NCBI GenBank assembly: GCA_030737835.1
Contig: JAUJYN010000016.1
Location: 2,621,747-2,685,746, forward strand
Direction: 5' to 3'
DNA length: 64,000 nucleotides
DNA from: Acorus gramineus
Taxonomy: Eukaryota; Streptophyta; Magnoliopsida; Acorales; Acoraceae
Of this stretch, positions 1 through 10,137 are shown in pieces. The translations under genes and the position numbers were made by a program. Position 1 is the stretch's first letter. Each line of letters opens with the position of its first letter. The notes beneath the pieces were generated by a model that saw only the letters and a program-made list of their open reading frames with translations, ran no database searches and was not told the DNA's origin.

Positions 1-24
1 GCTGCCAGAGGAGACAGTGGGCGG
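1..24. repeat. G-rich minisatellite flank of element A
   Basis: This 24-bp flank is identical to 56880-56903, which lies directly outside the second A copy. It resembles the G-rich repeat at 39696-39900 on the other side of element A, so it is probably the other half of the interrupted target repeat. Confidence 0.7.
20..24. repeat. Left TSD of element A (GGCGG)
   Basis: The five bases before the LTR at 25 are GGCGG, matching the five bases after the LTR end at 39695. The target is a G-rich minisatellite, so the match is weaker evidence than it would be in unique DNA. Confidence 0.7.
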
Positions 25-407
25 TGTCGGTGTTGGATTTTGACACGGTGTGGTTATGAATCCGGGTTCCTTCAAGTTTGGTTCCGTTACGCGCACGGCG
101 CTCCGAATCGCCACTTGAGGGATCGTCCAAGGTTGCCCGACCGCTTCCAGGGACGTTGGTGTGATCCCCACTTGGTTTTCCTAAAAAGCAAGAAAAGAGG
201 ATATTCTTTTATTACTCGCCTTCAACGGGGGACGCAGGTTCTCCTCTCAAGGGTCACGGCCGGCCGTGCCTTGAGGTGTTCAAGCTCAGATTGATCCTGC
301 AAACCCAAAGAGAGAGAGAAAGATACTTTTTTTTTTTGTGCAGGATTGGCAAATGTGATAAAAAAGTGTTCTTTCTGGAGGTGAACTATAGGTCTTGATG
401 AACCAGG

Positions 408-785
408 AAGGGTTGTCATGTTTAACAAACCAGGAGGGACTGTCGGTCTCGACGAACCACAGGGGAGTTGTCGGGATTGACAAACTATGGGTGGATTGTC
501 GAGTTTGACGAACCACAGGGGGGTTGTCGGGATTGACGAACTATGGGTGGATTGTCGAGTTCGACGAACTACAAGGGGGTTGTCGGGATTGACGAACTAT
601 GGGCGGATTGTCGAGTTCGACAAATTACAGGGGGTTGTCAGGGTTGACAAACTGTGGGTGGATTGTCGAGTTCGACGAATTACGGGTGGGTTGTCAGGAT
701 CGACTAACCATGGGTGGATTGTCGAGTTCGGTGAACCACGGGGAGTTGTCGAGCTCGACGAACCAGGGGGGATTGTCGAGGGTTA
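408..785. repeat. LTR array 1: 27/54-bp repeat
   Basis: Tandem units alternate between GTTGTCGGGATTGACGAACT-like and ATTGTCGAGTTCGACGAACT-like 27-mers, giving a 54-bp higher-order period. Many units contain a TCGA-centred inverted repeat. Because 27 is a multiple of three the array stays open in several frames, which creates spurious glycine/valine-rich reading frames. The same array occurs at about 37625-38008 and 57288-57668. Confidence 0.85.
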
Positions 786-1950
786 ACTCCAAGAAAAAAT
801 AAAATAAAATAAAATAAAATAAAATTAATAAAATTAGTGGGAGGTTTTATGTTAACAAGAAACTGAGAAAAACAAAAAAAAAAACAGCATATAAGCAGTA
901 CATAAAAGAGTAATGACAAACATATAAAGCAGTAAATGACAAATGAAGTAAACAAAATAAAACAAAAGGGGTTAGTAGTCCTTGGGAGGTACCCAAACTT
1001 GCAAAGGGGAATGTTCAAATGGTCCCTAGACCAACTAACCAACGATCCAAGTTAGGGTCGTCCGCCAGCTGCGTATAGTTTTCAAAAGAACTGATAAAAA
1101 TCCAATGATGTACTCCAACACTCTCAACTTTGATTAAACTTATATTATTTAATTTAGTAAGCTTGTTACAACTTGTTTAAGGGTTTTATGAGGGGATGAT
1201 ATGTTATACAAGTTCTTTAAATAAAAAAAAAAGAAAAAAAAAAGAAAAGAAAAGGGAAGGGGAGTGAGGGTAGGGAGGTGTGAGCTCTCTCTTTCTCTTT
1301 GGCAAGGGAGGGTGAGGGATAGGTGATAGTGGTGAAAAAGAGTGGTTAACTTTGGGTGGTAGTGGATGGGTTCGGATGGGTGGCTTTTGGAGAGAGAGAG
1401 GAGGGCTTAGGTGGTAGGTGAGGGTGGTGGGTGGTTGTTTGGAGTGGCTGCTGGTGTAAGGGGTGGTGGTGCTCGGAAATGGAGGGTGGAGGGTGGTGAG
1501 GGGTTGTTGGTGGTGAAGAAGGATGGATGGGTTCGGATGGGTTGTGTTGGGAGGGAAAGTGTAGGTTTTGAGTGGTGGATGAGTGTTGGTGTGGCTGCTG
1601 GTGTAGGGGGGGTGGTGCTCGAAAATGGAGGGTGGAGGGTGGTGAGGTGCTGCTGGTCTTGAATGGGGAGGTTAGGGGAGGTTAGGATGGCTTTGGAGGG
1701 TAAAAGGTGGGTGTTCCCTCCCTCAAAAGCCCCCCATTGCTTCCCTTTTATAGCCCAAACGAGCCACCACCTTCTTGACACCTGTTTGGGGAGGTAATGA
1801 GTGCCCCACGACGCTCCCACGTTCACCCGAAGTGGCTGACGTTGGTGGAGAGGCAAAAAAACTCAAGCCATGCCGTCCTTTTCGAGCTGAACTTATCCCA
1901 GTATTTTTGACGATCCGTCATCCCATTGTCTAGGTCAACAACCCATAAAA

Positions 1951-2275
1951 GATTGTCGACTTCGACAATCACCCGAATGATCGTCCAGTTCGACAATCCT
2001 CTCAAAGATCGTCGAAGTCGACAATCCTCAGAAAGATTGTCTAGTTCGACAATCCTCTCAAAGATCGTCGAAGTCGACAATCCTCAGAAAGATTGTCTAG
2101 TTCGACAATCCTCCCAAAGATTGTCGAAGTCGACAATCCTCAGAAAGATTGTCCAGTTCGACAATCCTCCCAAAGATTGTCGAAGTCGACAATCCTCAGA
2201 AAGATTGTCCAGTTCGACAATCCTCCCAAAGATCGTCGAAGTCGACAATCCTCAGATAGATTGTCCAGTACGACG
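1951..2275. repeat. LTR array 2: 27-bp palindromic repeat (about 12 units)
   Basis: Units contain the near-perfect palindrome GATTGTCGA-AG-TCGACAATC, a 9-bp inverted repeat with a 2-bp spacer. They alternate with a GATTGTCTAGTTCGACAATC variant, separated by CCTCAGAAA or CCTCCCAAA. The corresponding arrays at 39161-39430 and 62351-62620 are two 27-mers shorter, which shows unit gain or loss between LTR copies. Confidence 0.88.
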
Positions 2276-2541
2276 AGTGGGTGGTCGCTTGTCTTAGTCA
2301 CCAGACAGATTTTCAGATGTCTTGTACAACAACCCAAGGCTTAACCGTTCTGGGCGATGGTACTGCTTCTCTTAAGCTTTTCTTTAAGAACTTGTTGTGC
2401 TCATGCTTTCTTTTCTTTCCTTTCTCTACTCAAGTGATTATTCTGGCTCCGGGAAGATCATCGGGGTTTAGACCTGCAAACTAAGATATCGCAAATGATA
2501 AGTGTTTTACAGTTCTGACCGATCAAAATGGGGTATCTACA

Positions 2542-3560
2542 ATTGCCCCTCCTCGGATGGTGTTTCAAGTGAAGCTTGAAGCACCATTCGAGGATAAGAA
2601 GAGAGACCTCATTTTGATCGGTTTAACCATCAGGCATTGTTTTCTGGTAAATACAAGTCAGGAGATAAACATGGAAGCAATTTTCTTATGATCCATCAAT
2701 GAAATGATCATCGAAGGGAGAAGGGAATATTTGATCTAAATGTCAATGAGTGATCCAACCCTCGGTTGGGGTTCCTAGCCTTCGTGTGCTGCAGCCCGGC
2801 GTTGGATTCCCTGTGCCTACCGTGCGTTGCAACTCAGCAAACAGGGGGATATCATGACAGAATTAAAAAGGGGACACTTTCAAATAATTGGAGAAGGATC
2901 ATTTTATTGATAACTCAAAGAAAATTGGACTATGGGGAATCAATCCTGACTTGCATGTACTGAGAGACAAAATGCCCAGGTTTAAGTGCCGTAGCCCTAA
3001 TGAAAATCCTGAAAATGTACTGAAATGCTACTGACATATGCAATAAAAATGCTTATAGATGCCCAAAATCTAAAGATGTGCCAAAAATTTGCTTTGAGAA
3101 TTATGCAATAGAATGCCCAAAAGGTGCTCAAAACATAAAGAGAGTACAGAAAAATCAGAACATTCATTGATATAGGCAATATAACACTTGAAAATATCCA
3201 AAATCTGAAAAAAAATAAATGTCCAAAATTTGAAAATAAATGTCCAAAAATCTGAAAAATACGTCCAAAATCCGTTGGAGATACGTGAAATAAAGTGTTC
3301 AAAGATGCTTCCAAGGCACAACTATGTAAACTTAAATTAAGTATATGTTTATTTAGATAGATATATGTGCATATATATATGGGTAATTTAGACATACCTG
3401 TGGTGGGTTTTGACTCATATAAAATATGAAAGAACATTAGCCGCTCGTTCAATCCGTCGTCAGGGCGTCATCAACTCTAGGATTTAATTCATCCTCCCCA
3501 AATCCATTTTATTTAGACAGACCCCCTTCATCTTCCTCACCTATTCAAAACAAGATTGAG
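2542..3560. other. Non-coding spacer between 3' LTR of A and antisense gene
   Basis: About 1 kb without a convincing gene. It is A/T-rich in its second half, with a degenerate AATCTGAAAAA/TGTCCAAAA repeat around 3180-3280. It is repeated nearly unchanged at 62887-63901, with only small indels. As the 5' flank of the plus-strand gene at 3561 it could hold that gene's promoter, but I see no clear TATA box placed to support this. Confidence 0.6.
2546..2554 (-). promoter_or_regulatory. Polypurine tract of element A
   Basis: On the minus strand the purine run GAGGAGGGG ends eight bases before the first base of the 3' LTR, the expected place for the plus-strand primer. The same run stands beside the LTR at 62886. 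Confidence 0.65.
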
Positions 3561-4502
3561 ATGCCGCCGAGGACCGAGCGCTTGGAGCGAAAACGGCAGA
3601 AGACTTCCGCGGGTGGTTCGGTGGGGCAACATGGGGAGAGCAATGATGATCCGAAGGCGACCCTTGATGTTCCGAAGGTGAGGGGTGTGGTGGCAGGGAT
3701 CATGGAAGCAAGTTCGGCGAGGCCGGAGGTCACGGGCAGCAGCGGTGGGGGCCAGGGTGGTGTTGGAGAAGAAAGAACGGAGGGTGCACGAGAGGTGTTT
3801 GGTGAAATGCTCGAGAGGGACCCTGAGACCACTATGATGGCGATAGTGGAAACAAGGCCGATGACGGTGATGGGGGAGACAGTAGGAGGCGACACAGCGG
3901 TAGCGGAGGGCGGCGAAACGCTGGGGACAGCAGGTGCACGTATGGGGGTGACGGGTGCGGACGCGGGGAAAAGGGAGATGAGGGCAGCGTTATTACTGAA
4001 GTGGGGGTGGGCATGGAGGCTGAGAGTAATGTGGATGTGCACCTAGTGGGAGTCTCGGGGTCGTCGATGATGTGGCAACGAGAGGAGTGTCAGGGTGGAG
4101 GCGGGAGCAGTGAGTGCGGGGATTGTCGCGGCGAGGGTGAATATGGAGACTAATGGGTCTGAGGAGGAGATATCATGGGATGAGTCGACTGCAGCAGAAT
4201 CTGGTGATAACATAGGTGCTAACAGATCCACAGATGAAAGCACAAAGATAGATGAGGTTGAGGGAGGCAACGTAAGCATTGATGTGTTTGCGGGCGTTGT
4301 CGTGGGTGTGGGTGGCTTTGGGCAAGACGCTGCGGAGGGTGGTTCGGACTCGGACGAGTCTGAGGGTGCGAACACAGGGGTTGATGAGCCTAATGAAGCT
4401 GGAGGGGCTGATGAACGGGTTGCCATGCTTGATTTGGAGGCGGGGGGTGACGGCGAGGGCGACGATGAGGAGGAAGTGGCGGGTGCCTATCGTCGTGCCT
4501 TG

Positions 4503-4612
4503 GTAAACATGATTCTCCCTCCCCCTTTTTTTTTTTATTGCTCTTGAAAGGAGAAATTAAGTATTAGTAGGGAATCATCATTTTTAAATTTTTACTTACC
4601 CTTGTCTTGTAG
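4503..4612 (+). other. Intron 1 of antisense PMD gene
   Basis: The donor is G|GTAAAC and the acceptor is TTGTCTTGTAG, with a T-rich body. It separates the acidic first exon from the PMD exon. Splicing is inferred from sequence only. Confidence 0.65.
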
Positions 4613-5331
4613 CGGCCGCTGAGATCGTGCTCTTTATGGCATGGCGTGCGAAACTGGTATAAGGACCTAGCGCCTGTTGAGCAAGGGCTTGTAGACGGGG
4701 CCAGGTTTCAGCCTTCTTCCAGATTGAGCCTTTTAGTGTGGACCGAGGATATATAGAGGCTTTAGGTGAGAGATGGGATCCAAGGAGCTGCACCTTCATC
4801 CTCCCGACTGGCGCAGTGATGCCTACTTTAGAAGATGTCCTCCGGATCACCGGTGTTCCAGTCACGGGTCACCCGGTGACAGGGAAGACACTTGGAAATT
4901 ACCGTCGCAAATTTTGGGAGTTAATCGGTGTTTGGGATTTTATTGACGGAGGGAAAACTCTCACCCGCATTCCTCTAGGGCGTCTTGCTGCTCAATATGG
5001 CTTGGGGAGGTTCCTCTTGCGTCTGCTAAAAGAGACAGAGGCGCGATTTGTGGCCCGAGACCTCATGACGAAACAAAGGAACACCGTAGCCGATCCTGTG
5101 CGAGCCCAAAGAGAACTGAGGGCCTTCTATTTATTTTTCTTTGGGCGCGTGCTCTTCTCTAATTCCTCGGACCGAGTTTCTTTACACTTCTTGACCCTTA
5201 TGGAGGATCTGGTGCAAATGGGAAACTATGCTTGGGGAGTAGCGATGCTGGTTCATCTATTTGCTGAGTTATCAAGAAAGAAGCAACGGGCAAAGGACAA
5301 GAGTCTTGGTGGGTTCATTGCATTTCTTCAG

Positions 5332-5433
5332 GTATAACTTGCTCGATGCCCTTTTTTTTTTGTGTCCGTGCTTGCATTTGCCTACCTTTGGACTTGTGCT
5401 TGATTTTTCTCATCGTCCCCTTTTGGTCAACAG
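5332..5433 (+). other. Intron 2 of antisense PMD gene
   Basis: The donor is CTTCAG|GTATAA and the acceptor is GGTCAACAG. The T-rich 102-bp intron interrupts an otherwise continuous PMD reading frame, which resumes with LFGYEHIAIARP on the far side. Confidence 0.75.
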
Positions 5434-5592
5434 CTCTTTGGGTATGAGCATATTGCTATTGCTCGTCCACAACCAATGGATCTTTGTGACCCATCTTTCC
5501 CTCGTGCCATGCGGTGGGTTGCGCCAGAAGCAAACTATGGTAGGACTCTAGCTCTTCTCCGCGAGGACTTTCTCTTGCTGACTGAGGAGAAG

Positions 5593-5673
5593 GTACGTTC
5601 TCTGCTTCATCAAACTTTCCTTGAGAGGTGCATTCTTTCAGCTTAGTGTCCCATGCACTTGTTACTATTTCAG
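5593..5673 (+). other. Intron 3 of antisense PMD gene
   Basis: The donor is GAGAAG|GTACGT and the acceptor is ACTATTTCAG. The 81-bp intron separates exons ending LLLTEEK and beginning MTWRPYVEEIPDE, both PMD-like. Confidence 0.75.
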
Positions 5674-6028
5674 ATGACATGGCGGCCATACGTGGAGGAG
5701 ATTCCTGATGAACTGGTCTGCGATACGTGGCTTGTTTTCTTTAATGAGGTTCTCTACCACTGCGCTAGCCGCGTAGCATGCCAGCTAGGCTTTCACCAAT
5801 GGATCCCTGGTCCTCTTTCGGCTTCTCCTCGTCTGACTCTACGAGGGATTCCAAAAGCCTTTTTTTCCAGAGGATGACTTTTCTGAACACTTGAAGTTAT
5901 GGGAAGAGAAAGGCCACCCAGTTAGACCACCGACGGATCTTGATAGTAGTGATGACTACATGGAATGGTATCGCAAAGAGTATGCAAAGGATCTTGGGAT
6001 ATTCGAAGAACCGATGCCTGACATAGAG

Positions 6029-6113
6029 GTAGGCATGTTCGTTTCCTTCAAAAACTTGCTCTTTTCGTAATGCTTCTCATAAAGAGTGATTAGTCAAATC
6101 CTCTTTAATCAAG
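6029..6113 (+). other. Intron 4 of antisense PMD gene (acceptor uncertain)
   Basis: The donor GAG|GTAGGC follows the end of the PMD. The best acceptor is ATCAAG at 6113. The reading phase does not match the downstream coiled-coil frame, so either another acceptor is used or an indel has occurred. Confidence 0.45.
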
Positions 6114-7726
6114 GCGGGCGATCTGCCGTTGCTCGGAGACTTAAGACTGTGAGCGAGGAGCTTGCAGTTCAAACTTCATTGGTGAGTGAACTCCAGGTGG
6201 AGAAACAGCGACTCTTGCAGAGAATAGGAGATCTTGAGGCACATCTTGAGGAAGTAGAGCAAGCTCGAGTTGCCGGATCGTTACCATCATCTTCGGGTCA
6301 AGAACTTGTACTGTTGGGTCAACTGCAAGAGGCTCAAAACGAGTTGATGGATGTTCGGATGCAGCTTGTAGAGGCTAGGGATCAACAAGAGAATGAGACC
6401 GCACAGTTTCAGAGGGAGATTCTTCAGACAAGGAATGACATCCTTGCTTTGACCCGTGAGAGGGACAACTTGTAATCCAGAGTAGCAGACTTCGAGGCAT
6501 CCTCAGGTGCATCCGACCCAGGTTTGCAGCGAGAGTTTATTCATACCCTTCAGTCTTCTTTGGAGAGTGAGAGAAATGGTAGACAGAGAGCGGAGGAGGA
6601 CCGGCGGAGGGCGGAGGAGAATCTCAGATGCTTCCAACAGAGAGCGGAGGATAGGCAGAGAGCAGAAGAAAATAAGCGCAAGATGGAAGACGATCTCCGG
6701 CTTTCCCAGCAGCGGGTCGAGAGGAGGAACAAAGAATTGAGCTTGTATCGGTCTATTGTGGCTACTGTGAGGATGAAGATAAACTCCGCAGGGGTATTTA
6801 CAGAGGATGACCTTAAATTTCTCGAGATGTCGGGGCTGTCAGGCTCGGTGTCCTTTCGAAGCGGTGCATCACGTTCCTACTCAATGGGCCCCCCTCATCT
6901 TCCCTCGAGGGTCGAAGGATCCGCCACTTTGAGACCTTCTCAAGCGAGACATGATTTTCAAGGGGACGAGTGTTATATATGTGTCACTTTTTGCCTGCTG
7001 GTAACCATTGGAGCATTTTGGCAGTTTTTGAGTTTTTTTCGTTTTTCGATCGGAACCGCTAAAATTTTGGACTGTTAGCTATCGTCCTGAGCTAGAGGAC
7101 TCCGATTGAAAATCTAACTGCATATTATGTGTCCTGGTGCCATTTTAAGCCACTCATGAAAATTTCATCGAATTCCGGCAACGTTTCTGAAATTTCACAG
7201 TTCCAGGGCGTATCCGGGTTTTGACCGAGCGGGAAGTCATTGGGAGAGTTGACTCGATCAAAGTTGGCCCATGACTTGGTCAACCCTTTTTGTTTTTTTG
7301 TGTGGTTGGGTTGACCCAAGTTAAAGCCCACTTAACTCACCTAATCTAGTCCTTAAGCCTAATTAATCTTGATTAGCCCTAATTCAAGTGAGGTTTGACT
7401 TATTTAAAGTGAGCTAAAAAGGTTGCACTACACTATTCATCATCTTCCCAAATTGTTTTCTCTCTCTCCCCTCTCTCTTTTTCTTAGATTTAACCTAGCT
7501 AGGGTGCCCAAAACTTAAAACCCAAAACATAGAAAGGATAGATCCGGTCCTGATCTACACCCCGGTGCTTTCAAATCCGAATTCTGGCGTGTGTTGCCCT
7601 TTCTCCCGCCCTCTCTTCTCCTCAGATTTGAGCCCTTTCGGAGGTGGGAAGAGGTCTTGGTGGTGGAGGTCTTTGGGGAGGTGTTTCGGTGCGCGGAGAG
7701 CAACCGAACTTCCCTTCCTTCCCTTG

Positions 7727-8658
7727 GTAAGCTCTTTTTCCTTCTTTTTTTGGCTTAGATGCTTGTTAGGAGGGTGGTTTTGAGGTTGGGTGGTGGTCGG
7801 CGGCTGTGGGTGGCTGTCGGTGGTGGTTGGGGGCGGTCGGAGGCCAATGGTGGCCGGTGGTTGGTGGTAGAGGTGCTCGGACAGGGTGGTGGTCTGTCCC
7901 GGGCAGGATGGCAGCAGGCAGCGCTCAGGCGTGCAGTGGCAGGGCGCGCGCGCGCGTGCGCGCGGACGTGCGCGCGGGCATGCGCTCGGGTGGCGCTGGG
8001 CGTGGGCGTGCTGGCTGTGTTGGGTGCTGGGTGTGCTGGGTGTGCTGGGCGAGGGTGCTGGGTGCTGGGCGTTGGGGCGTTGGGCGCTGAGCACTGCGCA
8101 GGAGCATGCGCGCGGGGCGCTGGGCAGCGGCGTAGGCATGCGCGCGGTGAGGTGAGCAGTGGGTGCGAGCGGGAGGGTGCGCGTGCGGGGCGCTACGCTG
8201 GGGCGCAGTGCGCGCGGGTGCACCGGTGCGGGGCTGGTCGAGCGGATGGTACGAGCGGGTGATGCGCGCGGGGTGAGCGCGGGGCGAGGCTGGTGGTGCG
8301 CGCGGAGTGCGCGCGGGTCGAGGCGCTGAACGCGGGGCGTGCGGTGTGCGCGCGGGCTGCTGTGATGGGGTGCAGTGGGCGTGCGGTGCACCCGGTTGAC
8401 TCGGCAGCGTGTCCAGGCCTGCGGACAGGGGCCCGGCGGTGCGCCTGGGTGCGCGGGCTGAGGCGCGGTGGTGCATCCGGGTTCCGGTGGCCGTGCGGGT
8501 GGTTGCCGGGGGTGCGGGAGTGAGTCGGGGTGCTCGGGCTAGCGTGCGTACGGGCCGTATGCACGTTTGCCCGAGTGTTGGGTGTTTATTTGTGGGTTTT
8601 TGTGTATTTTGTGGTAATTGTGTATTTTACTCACCAAGTGGGTTACCCTGTCTTGCAG
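7727..8658 (+). other. LTR-internal candidate leader intron with CpG-rich core
   Basis: A donor-like CTTG|GTAAGC and an acceptor-like TGTCTTGCAG bracket a very GC-rich segment with runs of GCGCGC. The same pair occurs at 45295-46078 and 59333-60549, and on the minus strand in element B's LTRs. Splicing is an inference from this conservation. The long Arg/Ala-rich reading frames inside it on both strands are low-complexity artefacts. Confidence 0.4.
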
Positions 8659-9449
8659 ATCTTGACGGACGATCGCGCGACGACCCAGTCACCGGTGAGT
8701 GGGACAACCCAACCCAGTTGGGAGGCGCTACATGCACTTGGGCGTGTACCGTCCTCCCCTGGGGCACATAGTTAATATTAACTGTTATATTGTAATCCAT
8801 GCAAGCATGATTAATGTGTAGAATGCATGCCACCCTAGACTTGTATGTTAGGGACTTGCACCCTTAGGATATGTGCATGAGCCGTGCATCCTGTCACCTC
8901 GTTATCATGCTAGGAAAGCCTCGACCTATGCATGCGTCCCATTAGTTTGATTTATTAAATTAAATGCAGACTTAAGATATTTTTAGCATGCCTTGGGGAA
9001 TATTAAGGGGGCCTTGCGAGGTCAACATTGAGACCCGGGCTAGGGTACTCCGTGTTCCTTGTTTGGTTGGCGGGATGTCCTATATCGGGACCTCAGGTTG
9101 CCCTCCCAAGGTCTCTTTTCCCTCATTATTATCTTATGTATTCCCCGCATCTTGGTTATGCGCGCTGGTGGAATTCTGAAGAATTCAAGACATTAGAGTT
9201 GTAGAGATGTGCTGTCAGCGGATCCGAGTGGATCATATGCGATGGATAGGCTGTTCTGTTCCCTTCGTTGGATCCGTGTAGAGACTACCTCAGCGTTAGA
9301 AAGGTCATCCCGTGCAGGGGCTCCCATCAGTAGGCACCTCCTGATTTGGTAGAAGGACTGTGTTGAATGTGGGAGTGGCCAAACGACCTACGGAGTGGGG
9401 AGAGACTATCGGTGGACCAAGGGTGACCAACAGCCTAGTCAGTCCCAAG

Positions 9450-9625
9450 AGCCTATGTCACCTATTGAGGGGTGAGGGTGAGGGTGTGGTGGGCCGGCGA
9501 TGTGGCGACCCACTGGGTTGTGTAAGGATGATTATCAGCCTATTAAGTCCCAACATCCTTTGTCACCTATTGAGGGGTGAGGGTGAGGGTGAGGGTATGG
9601 TGGTTCGGCGATGTGACGAACCCCC
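9450..9625 (+). repeat. GAGGGT repeats with G-quadruplex motif in LTR
   Basis: Two repeats of a unit of about 110 bp contain CACCTATTGAGGGGTGAGGG-type sequence. The second has GGG runs at 3-base spacing (9574-9595), which fits the G-quadruplex consensus. Equivalent blocks lie at 14036-14170, 22425-22745, 25040-25175, 47090-47215 and 61555-61690. Confidence 0.75.
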
Positions 9626-10137
9626 GGATTTGTGATATTTATGCCACTTTGAGGCTAGTGATTTGATTAAATGTGGTTAATATGAACTGTATGCATGGGT
9701 TGTGCTATTCACTGAGCGTGTGGCTCACCCCTCGCATAATTATTTTCTCCAGTGATTACCGAGGCGGACTTGAAGGAGGAGCTTCCCGAGCGACTACACC
9801 AGTAGCGGAGTAGCGCCACGTCCCTCGAGTTTTGAGGCCATCAGCATCCTTCCTTCTCATTGTATGTATATATTTCTGTGCTTGGGCACCCAGTATGGAT
9901 TGTATTTGGATGTATTGTGGATATATTGGCTCTCACAGGACATATGATTATGTATCGAGTCTGTAAAGTGTTGTTGATTTACAGATTCAGTCTTTTTGCT
10001 TCCGCTTTCTGTGTATACATCATGTCAGCCCTTTTGTTGTCTGTGTTGTCTTTTTAGCTGTTGTTTATGGTATATTATTGATCTCCTGTATTGACTGCTG
10101 ATATCATGTATACCCTTGCCGCGTCCTGGGGACGGCC

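Larger units (their letters stand above)
25..2541 (-). repeat. 3' LTR of element A (LTR copy 1)
   Basis: This 2517-bp LTR matches 37249-39695 and the split copy 56904-62886 along its length. On the minus strand it begins TGTAGATACC and ends CCGACA, so it has the TG...CA termini. It contains two 27-bp-period arrays (408-785 and 1951-2275), an AAAAT-type simple repeat near 795-830, and a G/T-rich block (about 1330-1690) with an internal duplication of about 150 bp. It shares many variants with the copy at 56904 that the paired LTR at 37249 lacks, and its second array is two units longer than in the other copies. Confidence 0.92.
3561..6970 (+). pseudogene. Antisense plant mobile domain (PMD) + coiled-coil gene carried by element A
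   Basis: This multi-exon gene runs opposite to the retrotransposon genes. Proposed exons are 3561-4502, 4613-5331, 5434-5592, 5674-6028 and about 6114-6970, separated by 81-110 bp introns with GT...AG ends. Exon 1 encodes a low-complexity acidic Gly/Glu-rich region. Exon 2 carries the PMD signature (RWDPRSCTFILPTG followed by PTLEDVLRITGVPV), typical of MAIN/MAIL-type and transposon PMD proteins. Exon 4 ends the domain. The last exon encodes a long coiled coil with RAEE/QRAEE repeats. Lesions include an in-frame TAG at 4044, a frameshift near 4700, a T-run frameshift near 5868, an in-frame TAA at 6473 and an LTR insertion at 6971. The splice phase into the last exon does not fit, so that junction is uncertain. 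Its function in the element is unknown. Confidence 0.8.
6971..10137 (+). mobile_element. Truncated solo LTR, element-B family, in the antisense gene
   Basis: It begins TGTTATATATGTGTCAC like the LTRs of element B and is similar to them throughout (splice-like sites, GC-rich block, GAGGGT repeats, GCAGATCTTGACGGACG segment). It lacks the terminal block ending GGGGCGTGACA: similarity stops at GACGGCC (10131-10137). The left flank is ACGAG, but with the right end deleted no TSD can be confirmed. No gag or pol is present. It interrupts the last exon of the antisense PMD gene. Confidence 0.85.

Noticed and set aside
408..785. CRISPR-like direct repeat array
   Set aside because: The repeats are contiguous with no unique spacers, in a plant LTR, and occur identically in the other LTR copies.
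1407..1856. Pro/Thr/His-rich minus-strand reading frame in LTR copy 1
   Set aside because: It is derived from a G/T-rich simple repeat, and its reading differs between LTR copies (38406-39215, 58231-58726).
2997..3452. Minus-strand hydrophobic reading frame
   Set aside because: A/T-rich spacer with no recognisable domain. It changes frame between the two copies (2997 and 63336), arguing against coding.
7559..8771. Long overlapping Arg/Ala/Gly-rich reading frames on both strands
   Set aside because: They lie in the GC-rich core of the LTR, are open in several frames at once because stop codons are rare there, share no domain, and recur at 15000-16190, 23450-24615, 25811-27350, 45138-46130 and 59360-60590 as LTR copies.
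9574..9595. Interstitial telomere repeat
   Set aside because: The unit is GAGGGT/CCCTCA rather than the plant TTTAGGG/CCCTAAA, and it is part of the LTR.
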